Of a stretch of 64,000 bases of DNA, positions 55,445-64,000 are shown in pieces. The notes beneath the pieces are model-generated. The model worked only from the letters and a program-made list of their open reading frames with translations. It was not told the origin of the DNA and did no database searches. The stretch is from Cordylochernes scorpioides (taxonomy: Eukaryota > Arthropoda > Arachnida > Pseudoscorpiones > Chernetidae): assembly GCA_030710605.1 (NCBI GenBank), contig CP092872.1, forward strand, positions 98,032,874 to 98,096,873. The letters are read 5' to 3'. Position numbers and translations under genes: made by a program. Each line of letters begins with the position of its first letter. Position 1 is the stretch's first letter.

Positions 55445-55580
55445 AAAGTCGCCTCTCCCGTCAAAATAAACGTCAAAACTAGACGCCATCTATTGACGGT
55501 CGCCGTAAACGTTTGCAGCAACGGTCAATAGGTGGCGTCTCTCTCTAGTTTTGACGGGAGAGGTGTCCTTTGATTCTATA
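55445..55580. mobile_element. foldback MITE family T, compact copy
   Basis: The arms CGCCTCTCCCGTCAAAATAA / TCTAGTTTTGACGGGAGAGG and GACGCCATCTATTGACGGTC / GCAACGGTCAATAGGTGGCG surround a short centre. It can fold over almost its full length. Confidence 0.85.
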
Positions 55581-56084
55581 GATCAATTTCCTCCCGGAAA
55601 AATTTCCATCTATTAATTATTTTGTTGAAACAATATTTGGTTGTGCAAATATTCCCTCATATAGAACCTAGGGGCGAGTCCAGACCATTTCTCTATTCTC
55701 TCTAAGTATATATTGTCGCGGAGATAAATAAAGCAAGGGCAAAATTGGGGATAATTAATTTATTGTAAAGGGTATTTACCTTTTAGTTCTTCAATAAAAA
55801 TTATTTACAAGAGGTATTTAAGGGAGAGAGGGTGAGATGAAAAAAAAAACAACTTATCCCCAGGTAAAGATAATAATAATGAGCGGCGCCAGCCACTAAG
55901 GGGTCCCGTTTTCCTTGTTTGCAGATCAGCTTCCGAGAACCCCTCACACCTGTGGTCCCCCCCGAGTTCCAGGTTCCAGGGATGATTGACAGGTGTCCCA
56001 ACTGGATGGAGCTTCTTGACAATATATTGGAAACTATTTTAAATACAAAACCTACTGCTCTAAAACCCATGTACCTAGTTTTCT
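55581..56084. other. gene-free stretch
   Basis: Nothing supported. The overlapping frames at 55801-56070 and 55919-56140 lie on opposite strands and lack motifs. Confidence 0.4.
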
Positions 56085-56290
56085 ATACACCACACACTCA
56101 CATATCTAAGATTCCTTCTTTCAGCATCGCTATATTATGAGCAGTATTTATCGCCCAATACAGGTCGTGTGAATCAAATGGTTGAAACCGGTGAAAGGGG
56201 TTCACCACTGATGAGCCAGGCAATTGCAGTAAGGGCAGTGGAAAGTTTGCATTATTTGGAAAATAAAAAAAAAATCTGCTGAGCATTTTT
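56085..56290 (+). repeat. family K copy
   Basis: The core is GGTC-GTGTG, GGTT-GAA-ACCGGTG, GTTCACCA-CTGATGA-GCC, then a GCAGTAAGGGCAGTGGAAAG tail. All three strands are present in the K order, but the flanking stem is diverged. Confidence 0.65.
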
Positions 56291-56389
56291 ATTTCTTAAC
56301 AAATCTAATACCTACCACTTATATATTTGTTAACAGAAAGGAAAACGTAGAAGTGGAAAAATTGGAAGTTTAATGAGTATGATATGATT

Positions 56390-56460
56390 TATTTATTTAT
56401 TTCAATTCAAAACGCTATGTCCCCCTAGGGACACTTGCGCTAAATGTACATACAAATATA
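56390..56460 (+). repeat. R1-like hairpin remnant
   Basis: CGCTATGTCCC-CCTA-GGGACACTTGCGC parallels the R1 hairpin with compensated stem bases. Confidence 0.5.
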
Positions 56461-57339
56461 ACAAAGAAAATATTCAGCATGGAAAGATACACAGAAAGTA
56501 ACTTAGAAAGATTCATAAATATTATTTACATATATAGAGATATTCTTTGAATTTTATTTACAGTTACATCATTAAATTTAAAATATATGCATATATACAC
56601 ACATATACACGCATACACCTATATATTGTTTACAACCATATGATATGATTTGAATAGTTTCACTTTCCTCCCAGCGGAGTCACGTGCGAGGCAAGGTGAA
56701 AGCCACGATTCCAGGCCAAGAACACGCTGGGAACATTTATCTTCGCACCGTCTCAGACAATCTGCCGGGTCATCAGCTGGGTGGGCTATCAGATGGGATT
56801 ACAGGGGTCGGTGGACCTGACAAAAGTTACTTTTACGGGTTATCACACAAATATCAATAATCTAGGGCCTACCGTGAGAGTAACTTAATGCACAAAAAAA
56901 AACGTACACACAAGAGTACAACACCAACAACAAAAAGGAGATAAATTAAAAAAAATCACGATTTGTTAACTAAAATAAGAAAGTACTTATCTTTTATTTG
57001 CAGCGTTGATAAGGAGCGGACCGGGGTCACACAGGGATGCGAAGAGAATCCTCAGATAAGGAAAAACCACGTAGAAAAACACTTTAAGCGTCTCCACACC
57101 AATTCTCCACGCTCTGGGCCCCCTCGCATTCCCTTAGTCCCCTCTTATATACAGACATGGCCACATTCGTCCAATGACGTGAGAGATTGGTTCACTAACA
57201 AACAAAGACAACATTCTTCCCGATAAACTGATCAGAAAAAAACTGAAAATGTTTGTCAATATAATTTGACAGACCAATATCCTCATATTTACATATATCC
57301 TATACTACATATATATATCATTTAGTTTAAAATATATAA
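56461..57339. other. gene-free stretch
   Basis: GC-richer around 56650-56870 and 57000-57190, with a TATA-like TATATAAGAGGGG on the minus strand near 57150. This is possible LTR or promoter debris, but no termini or second copy were found. Confidence 0.35.
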
Positions 57340-57725
57340 ACATTTGTGTTAGCTAATTTAAAACATAAGATGTTTGTTTTTGATATATATTTAATAAATA
57401 AATAGATAAAATAGAATAGAGAAAAACTCCAGCGTAGCTTCGGCCATTACGCGTCATATGCTGGGTAAAAAAGAAATAAGCGAAAAGATAGGTTTGCAAA
57501 AAGAGCAAAGAAAGAATTATATATGAATGAAAATATCAACACGGTTCTTTCTTTGCTCTTTTTGCAAACCTATCTCTTCGCTTATTCCTTTTTTTCCCAG
57601 TATATGACGCGCAATGGCCGAAGCTCCGCTGGAGTTTTTTTCTATTCTCTTTTTTATCTATTTATTTACTAAAATATATTGAAAACAAACATATTATGTT
57701 TTAAATTAGCTAACATAAATATTGA
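57340..57725. repeat. 380-bp palindrome
   Basis: Arms of ~180 bp (about 57348-57528 and 57545-57722) are inverted copies of each other. They include CTCCAGCGTAGCTTCGGCCA, AAGATAGGTTTGCAAAAAGA and TTAGCTAATTTAAAACATAA. The centre is only ~20-30 bp. Confidence 0.85.
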
Positions 57726-57767
57726 TCTATTTTAAACTTATCTTAATGATCTTATATAGGGCGCCTA

Positions 57768-57885
57768 TCCTGTAAAAATAAACGTCAAAGCTAGAAGCCA
57801 TCTATTGACCGTCGCAAACTAGCGGAGTCAGGTCGTTGACAGAGCGACAACACCAGCTTTGACAAACTGAGAAGATCCAGGTTGA
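57768..57885. mobile_element. foldback MITE family T, partial
   Basis: AAACGTCAAAGCTAGAAGCC / ATCTATTGACCGTCGCAAAC, then ACCAGCTTTGACAAACTGAG, matching parts of 29425-29690 but lacking one end. Confidence 0.6.
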
Positions 57886-58714
57886 TGCTTGGAGGGAAGT
57901 GTGGAAAGAAGCCCAGGAAGGCGGAGAAGTTAGTTCGTGGACAATTACAGAGAGAAGGCACTATGATATCATCACAATACCTGCCCTGGACAATTGACAC
58001 AATTCTATTGACATCTTGTCAATACATGCGTATGTGCGCAGTCCGTACTATTTAAGTAATAATTAGTAATTTACAGAATGCAGATTAAAGATTACAGAAT
58101 TACAGAGTGTAAAAAATATTACAGAGTGTAAAGTCGTGATAACACTTTGTGCTGTCCTTTCGAGTGATATTGTAAAACTGGGATGGTTTCACGTTTTAGT
58201 AAAATTTTAAAATAATTTATCCACCGATAGTAAAAAATACATATTTGAAATTAATAAGAGCGAATATTTAACTTGAATTATGAAACTACTTGTCTTAATA
58301 TTTATTCCACGTATTAGGTCTATCAGTTGAAGAGTTTAATCACATTCTGGAAGCTGTGTTTTGGTGTATTAGACCATCATAGTGTGAACGACTTGCAAAT
58401 TCTTCCAGCAGTGACAGTTCTGGCTCCTTCATCTGTTAATTTGCAGGTGTGGTATTGTACGTCTTGTATTTCTCTTCAGGTTTGGTTTAAACATGGAGAT
58501 AAGCACCACAACCACCATATTTCTCTATTTGTGGAGAAATACCCTTTAACATACCAATAAACTTACAGGTTTTGTATAATATTTCGATTCGTAAAAAGTA
58601 CATTTGGCATCATACAGTACCTTGTGAGTGTGAACCACTTATCTGTTTGTTTGTTTTTTAAAGTACATTTTAATATCTTCTAGATAAAAGTTATCTCTGG
58701 TTGGCATTCCCATA
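57886..58714. other. gene-free stretch
   Basis: Nothing supported. Confidence 0.4.
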
Positions 58715-58920
58715 TTACATAGAAGAAGAGACATTTCGGTCAGAAAAAAGTTTATTTTTTCTATGTTCCGACAATATATTTTGTCCTCGTTAGAAAAAAT
58801 GAAGCATTTGGCAAGGCGTTGTTTTTACTGACGAGGACAAAAGATTTTTGTCGAAATATCGAGAAAATGAACTTTTTCTGGCCGAGGTCTTTCTTATTTT
58901 AAGAATTAATATCCTCCAGT
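58715..58920 (+). repeat. HH-C foldback with hammerhead-like core
   Basis: Inverted halves. The right half has CTGACGA (58828-58834), one extra G, stem II GACAAAA/TTTTGTC, GAAA (58853-58856), TAT and C17 (58860). The left half is its decayed complement (TGTTCCGACAATATATTTTG). Confidence 0.7.
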
Positions 58921-58924
58921 AATT

Positions 58925-59032
58925 CACAAGGTAATAAACCAAATACAAATAAATAAATTGTGTGTGACCTTTCGATAACAACGTTTTTACCATCTTCAGA
59001 CAAAAGTACTGAATGAGAAATTAAACCACAGC
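58925..59032 (-). repeat. HH-D element with hammerhead-like core
   Basis: On the minus strand: CTGAAGA (58999-58993), stem II GGTAA/TTATC around AAACGTTG, GAAA (58973-58970), GGTC, then ACACACAATTTATTTATTTG. There is one extra base before stem II, and stem I is weak. Related to the foldback at 51115. Confidence 0.65.
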
Positions 59033-59094
59033 ATGTTTTAAATAGTTACTGTTATCAGGTGTGTAAACAAATTGTACTTTATCATCTTCCAGTA

Positions 59095-59280
59095 CCGCAA
59101 AGATAGGGGCTGCCTGGCCGGCATTCATATTTATATGAAAAATAGAGACTTCGGCCAGTTAGAGTTTATTATTATTTGCTTTATTTTTATTTACTTCTCC
59201 TGAGGAAGACAAAAGATTTTTGTCGAAACGTTGAGAAAATAAAAAACTCTAACTGGCCGAAGTGTCTATTTTTCATCTTC
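59095..59280 (+). repeat. HH-C foldback, intact
   Basis: The arms 59136-59177 and 59238-59276 (GAGACTTCGGCCAGTTAGAG / CTCTAACTGGCCGAAGTGTC) extend stem I of the hammerhead-like core between them, so the whole element is one long rod capped by the core. Confidence 0.8.
59195..59238 (+). ncRNA. hammerhead-like motif (HH-C)
   Basis: Stem I TTCTC/GAGAA, CTGAGGA (59200-59206), one extra A (59207), stem II GACAAAA-GAT-TTTTGTC (59208-59224), GAAA (59225-59228), CGU and U17 (59232). The extra base before stem II departs from the active consensus, so activity is uncertain. Confidence 0.5.
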
Positions 59281-59284
59281 CAGT

Positions 59285-61189
59285 TGTTGTATGAGCGCCC
59301 TGTTTCTGTATCAGATAGACATAATCCGGAGACTTGTCCATCTGGCCTCTTGTTGCATCAGTCGCTTCCAATATGTAAAACGGGTTTGTCAGAAGTCTGA
59401 GAGAACTGGGTTAAATCAAGATTTTGAAAGTCATCCGCAGAGATTATGTCAAATCCACTTGTCACCTTGATTGAGCCAGTGTTGACACGGTAGAGATTAG
59501 CAGTGAGGTAATTTCATCCAAATGTCAATTTTAAAAATCCACTTTTTTTATCTTGTGCTCAGTAAATTGTTCCCTCCCACGTGCGATCGGTTCAAGAGGA
59601 TAAAAGGATTTGAGGGGCCGACCGCCCGAGAGGCGGAAGTGGCTGTCACAAGGGGAAACCTAATTAAGATATTGAACGCTAATATCCGTCAGTTGCTTCC
59701 GACTTACTCCCTGGAGGGCTCCTCCCTTCCTGACTGCTGACATCCTTTTTTCCTTCGTTTTATCTTGGGCGGGAAGTCCAGACTGTCCAATGATGTCTAA
59801 TCAACATGGGCTTCAGGCTCTTCGGACAAGGGATGAATGATTGCTCCATTCTGGCATCAACACAGGCAGCATCCATGCTATGCTATCTAAGAGGTTAATT
59901 GACTTAAACGAAATGGCTTTGTAGCCCGCTCGAAACCAAGCAAACTAACCGCAACTCCAAAGGCACAAGTTATCCAGGAAGCAGAAAGCCATCGAGGGAG
60001 GAGCCTGTGAAGGGATAACCAGAGGCAGCGTCTATCTACAAGTTTTTCCTGAGCTTTAAGATGAGGGGAGATCATGAAGCTCCCCGATCATATGGGGAAG
60101 GACTCTTCGGTGTTAGGAAATCCTTCCCGAATGTATATATTTGTAAATAGTCGGCTTAACATATATCTCTTAACTTTATGCGTATGATTCACCATTAACA
60201 ATGTCAATAAAATATTATTAAAATCTAAACTCTCTGTGTAATCTCACCCAAGAGATGAAGCAAACAACTGACTTGTGAAGTACATCCGATATAAATATAT
60301 TCTCTGTAGATTCTGCTCGAATTATATGTAGACGGAAGAAACTGGATGATAAAATTGAGGGAACCCGGGAAGATGTGATGGACTAAGGGGAGTCCAGGGA
60401 TCTCTGGTCAATAGGACAGCATGGCGTTCTAACTACAAGACTCCTGATACCTCCTGTACAGCCGCTGTACTCTACTGTCTCCTGCCTGTTGCCTACCTAC
60501 CTACTGACTTGGGCTCAGAGAACGACAATTATTCCGCCTTCTACATGCTATGTGGGGAAGCATTTTAAGACATAAATTGGGCTCAGAGAAACCCAGATGA
60601 TATACTGATGGTGACGTCAGACTGTGTTGTCCAATCAAGGACTGTTATATATTTACATCACCCCTGCTTGGACAATGTCAACGACCTGTTATACGAACTT
60701 TCTGAGTGTCGCCCTTCTTTGCCGTTTGTACATTTTATTTGACGGCATTTTAAAGTTACATCATGTGTTGATTCTATGTACAATATCGCATATACAACAT
60801 ATACGATGTGTATATTTGAACTTTGTTTTTGTTCACAGCACGACATACCTTGTGGAATATGGGCTGATGTATTTGTTAAATAAATAAATCAGTGATGACT
60901 TTTTATTTTTCAAATTCACACTCGCGGTCTCAAAGTGGTTAGAATTGGTGATAATATGTACCATTGCTAAGTCACATTGTGTGCAGAGAATGTTATGCAA
61001 AGGTGAGAGAGATATCTGATTAATTTTATTAACCTCTAGTATCAACAGCAAGTCAGAGAGAGAGATAATAAAACTAAATAGAATTATATATAGAAAAAAA
61101 CAGTTTATACATTTAGAATATATTTTTAAAAATACAAACAAAGAATACTCCAATTGCCCCCGATTCTAACAAAAGTCCAACTCCACCAG
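59285..61189. other. gene-free stretch
   Basis: GC content varies, with a GC-richer block at 59580-60110, but no coding frame over 90 codons and no family motif was seen. Confidence 0.4.
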
Positions 61190-61345
61190 CGAGTGCAAGT
61201 AACCAAACGGGGCTTTGGAACATTTGTAAGAAGTGCAGAATTCGAACTGCTTTTCACATGTGTAGATATGTAGTGCACTTACAGTAAAAAGAAGTCGCTT
61301 ACTACCCACTACAATGATTATCATGGCCTGTGCCACCTGTACTGG
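61190..61345 (-). repeat. dispersed repeat S1, copy 4
   Basis: CCAAACGGGGCTTTGGAACA ... CGAACTGCTTTTCACATGTG ... CAGTAAAAAGAAGTCGC ... CATGGCCTGTGCCACCTG, the reverse of copy 1. Confidence 0.65.
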
Positions 61346-61989
61346 GGATAATAAAGAATATATATGTCATAATATATACTCTTCCAGGAATAATAAATCA
61401 AACATACAGTAAACCCAGAGAGAGAGACGGGAGGGTAAAGTCCGGTCACTTTAGACATCAGCGACATTCCAAGGGGCGACCACTGGGGCCCGTTACTTGG
61501 AACCTCAGGACTATTAAGACAGTTGGTGATTGTGTGCGACACGAACGGACGCCCGGCTTTGCCGGGCCCATCTCTCTCTCTGGTTGCCTGGGTTCCTCTT
61601 CCAACTTGTGGTGTCCTTATTTCTTTCCCCACTTTATTATTATATTGCCACACATATATGTATCAGACGAGTTCTCAATTTAAGGATTGTCTGAAAATCT
61701 CGCAGTTGCAAATCATCCTAAAGGTGGTGATATTTAAAAAATAAAAGGCGTATATCTAGATATGTGAAAGCGAAAAACATTTTTTTCTCAAAATATTTGT
61801 GCATTGTACAATAAATTGATACAGAAGGAGAAATCCCTTGAAATATTTTGAGAAAATTTTGTTAATTTATTCTTTTTCAGATCTAGGTACGTCCTTTATA
61901 TATAAATATAAAAATAATATTCAAAAAAATAATAATAAAACAAACAACCTCACACCATGAGCACACACTAAAGGTATTTTCAATATATT
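61346..61989. other. gene-free stretch
   Basis: A strong hairpin GCCCGGC-TTT-GCCGGGC (about 61552-61568) resembles a Helitron 3' hairpin, but no CTAG end follows. A (GA)n-rich GAGAGAGAGACGGGAG lies near 61415. Confidence 0.4.
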
Positions 61990-62110
61990 TTCTTCAATGA
62001 ATAGAATAGTTTCTATTTACATCGATAGATGGCGCCATTTGGTATTTCTTAGAGATTTCACAGTACTCACGACGCCATCTATTGACACTTTTATAAACTA
62101 TTTTAAAATT
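61990..62110. repeat. foldback MITE-like element
   Basis: AATAGTTTCTATTTACATCG/ATAGATGGCG is answered by CGCCATCTAT/TGACACTTTTATAAACTATT around an ~40-bp centre. Confidence 0.7.
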
Positions 62111-62301
62111 TCGTTCTTTTTTGGTGTTTTCCTCTTTACATACTAGCCTAGGATATAATTCATAAATAAATGATGGAACATACAATTAATAAAATAGGGG
62201 ATGAAGATAAGCTAACGCTTGAAAGCTTGCCATTTTGATTTAATAAAGAAACTGGTTACAATGATCCTGATTAAAATATTATGTTTATATTTTTGCAATT
62301 A

Positions 62302-62464
62302 CAGTAGAACCTCCCTGTAAAGGACAACATCTAATTGCAGAGCCAAATTGTCCTTTAGGGAGAAGTGTCCTCTTACCGGAGAGTTGCTAAATTGTAAAAA
62401 TGGTAATTTTGTAAATGAAAACTGTCCTTTGTGGGGAGGTGTCCGCTAAAGGGAGGTTCTACTT
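62302..62464 (+). mobile_element. pogo/Tigger-like MITE
   Basis: 163 bp with inverted termini CAGTAGAACCTCCCTGTAAA and AAAGGGAGGTTCTACT, flanked by TA (62300-62301 and 62465-62466). CAGTAGAACCTC is characteristic of the pogo/Tigger group. Internal GTCCTTT(A/G)GGGAG blocks repeat. No transposase. Confidence 0.85.
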
Positions 62465-63019
62465 TATTTAAGAATCTTGAGTCAAAATTAAGTAATTGTT
62501 ATAACTATTATTAACTTGATAAAATCGTGATGTCAGAAGGGGCTGTTCTGTAGGTCTAAGAAAATTTATCTTTTCCCAACACCTGTTGAATTATTCCCGT
62601 TTAATTTACTCTTCTTATCTAATCCACACCTGTCTCTCTCTCATCTACCTGGCCTGGGGAATCTAACCTTTTTGGAACAACCTTGGTGTGTGGCGTGGAG
62701 CACCTTGGTACTTTACTACAGTGGTTTGTCTGCTTGCTACATTCATTTTTGGGCTCAAATACCATACACTTTGGTTAGTTGTTTGTGAAACCATATTCTC
62801 TTTTTCTGTGGGTCGCCTGAATGTCCTCACTGCCCATCCTTCTACAGCATCAAGTCTTGGGATCTTTCCATCTCACAGATGGCCTCCAATAAAGATGTAA
62901 TGCCCAGATGCATGGTTCGTAGTCAGCCCGTAACTTTACAGCCCATTACATTGGCAATGGCCATTCAGATGGATCTAGGGATGGGAACAAGGAATCTTGC
63001 AGATGACAGCAGAACATCT
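62465..63019. other. gene-free stretch
   Basis: Nothing supported. Confidence 0.4.
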
Positions 63020-63120
63020 TATTACTATAGGCCCTCCCTTTAATTTTTCCATTGCAGTAAAGGCAGTAGAAATTGTTTAATTTCAAAAAGAATCTTACGC
63101 TTTTAAAATAGTTTCGAAAT
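63020..63120 (+). repeat. family K 3' tail fragment
   Basis: GGCCCTCCCTTTAATTTTTC then CATTGCAGTAAAGGCAGTAG then AATAGTTTCG, matching the tail of the K element at 36860-36941. Confidence 0.65.
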
Positions 63121-63693
63121 TTGAGAACATCTTATGTATCTAGGTTTCTGGATCATATACAGATATCTTCTGAATTCTTTCTTATTCTATATGAGAACAT
63201 TTTGATAGAGAGATAACAAAAATATAAATAAAAAATTCATATAAACATATAAATTATAAATGTAAACTATACAACTTGTGATTATAAAAAGATGTAGAGA
63301 GAAATATAATTATAGGTATTATACCAAATTAGTTCTTAAATGTGATCACAGATGGCGCTGAGTGTTATTGTTTGCTATTAGAAAAAGAGAGAATCTTTAG
63401 AATGACAAAAATTGTTTATAACTCGGAAATTGTTTCGAAGAATATTTAATTATTATATAAATGTATATTTTTATCTGTTATTGTATTAAAATATTTGTTA
63501 AAAATAAATATCGCATCAAAATGCTGTTATAATTCCTAAGTAGTTCATAAAATTGTTTGTAGATGGCACTGCAAGCAGGGGTCTGGCTCCAGTTTATGCT
63601 GACTTTAGAAGAGGAGTGGAAAGTTTGAACAAATCATACAAATAGATACAATTCGAGAAAGAAGTTTCATGAATCATTATTCATCATAAACAT
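63121..63693. other. gene-free stretch
   Basis: AT-rich; nothing supported. Confidence 0.4.
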
Positions 63694-63705
63694 ACCACTC
63701 ATATA

Positions 63706-63809
63706 ATTGTTAACGTGATAATCCTGTTGAAGGACTGACAAGTCCGAAAGCTTGAAAATAAAAAGTTGCACAAGAAACTTAACCCTGGAAGCTTTATTTA
63801 TTTTATAAA
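63706..63809 (+). mobile_element. HH-B element with 12-bp target duplication
   Basis: 104 bp flanked by perfect ACCACTCATATA repeats (63694-63705 and 63810-63821). The core is CTGTTGA (63724-63730), extra A, stem II GGACT-GACA-AGTCC (63732-63745), GAAA (63746-63749), GCTT, then GAAAATAAAAAG. A6 of the HHR core is U, which should abolish cleavage. The inverted copy at 17227 retains the same sequence. Confidence 0.8.
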
Positions 63810-63924
63810 ACCACTCATATACCGTTATATAAAACATCACCAGGTTAGAAACAGGAATGTTTGTATAGTAACATTTCTTATTATAAAAAAAATACGAATA
63901 AGACAGAAATATAAATGGTAAATA

Positions 63925-64000
63925 AAGAAAAAGGCATCTCCTTATTGTGCAACTGAAAGTTTCTGATGGCTTGCGCCATCTATCGGAATAAATACCAACT
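63925..64000 (-). mobile_element. HH-A tail, cut by window end
   Basis: AAAAAGGCATCTCCTTATTG ... GCTTGCGCCATCTATCGGAA is the reverse of the HH-A distal end. The element runs off the window, so its ribozyme head, if present, lies just beyond. Confidence 0.75.

Noticed and set aside
61552-61568. Another Helitron 3' end
   Set aside because: The hairpin is strong, but no CTRR terminus follows within the usual distance.

Overview
This window is repeat-dominated, AT-rich eukaryotic DNA. I infer an arthropod, probably a chelicerate and perhaps a spider. The only convincing host gene encodes a secreted Rebers-Riddiford cuticle protein with an arachnid-style YSFGYDVKD...FRANVKTNEPG core. It is split by introns and has a TATA box. 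Nothing bacterial, phage or CRISPR-like is present. Almost all other open frames are chance or repeat frames.

Layout. 0-9.9 kb: scattered repeats, a 103-bp satellite (2.5-3.4 kb), a ~67-bp satellite (4.9-5.4 kb) and Tc1-like MITEs (family M). 9.98-13.79 kb: ~212 copies of an 18-bp minisatellite grown inside an M element. 14.1-15.75 kb: two related short satellites. 16.6-21.0 kb: M arrays, a 340-bp palindrome and a solo LTR. 21.08-28.89 kb: a nearly intact autonomous Helitron whose Rep-helicase has one frameshift and whose leader carries six tandem exon-intron modules. A 190-bp non-autonomous Helitron follows. 29-37 kb: MITEs, a second solo LTR, a second 103-bp satellite and foldbacks. 37.46-43.39 kb: the cuticle gene, with a 5.2-kb second intron. 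43.2-44.87 kb: a tandem array grown from its 3' UTR. 45.8-46.55 kb: a broken Copia 5' end. 47-64 kb: small Helitrons, a tRNA-Tyr relic, fragments of a non-LTR endonuclease and a mariner transposase, a pogo MITE, and many foldbacks.

The most interesting signal is a set of very short dispersed elements carrying hammerhead-ribozyme (HHR) cores or derivatives. Names used below: HH-A (textbook core at 50554-50593), HH-B (CTGTTGA variant), HH-C (CTGAGGA/CTGACGA core closed by a long foldback), HH-D (CTGAAGA core), and K. K has every HHR strand, but in an order that could only form a hammerhead through a kissing-loop pseudoknot. Insertions of HH-A, HH-B and K are flanked by 12-16 bp direct repeats, which points to retrotransposition of small RNAs, as in Penelope-like elements or retrozymes. 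Other names: M = MITE with TIR CACTCATGGACAAAACTTAA; R1, R2, D1 and S1 = unclassified dispersed repeats; T = foldback MITE with AACGTCAAAACTAGACGCC.

Repeat edges are by eye, typically +/-10-30 bp. No database search was possible.
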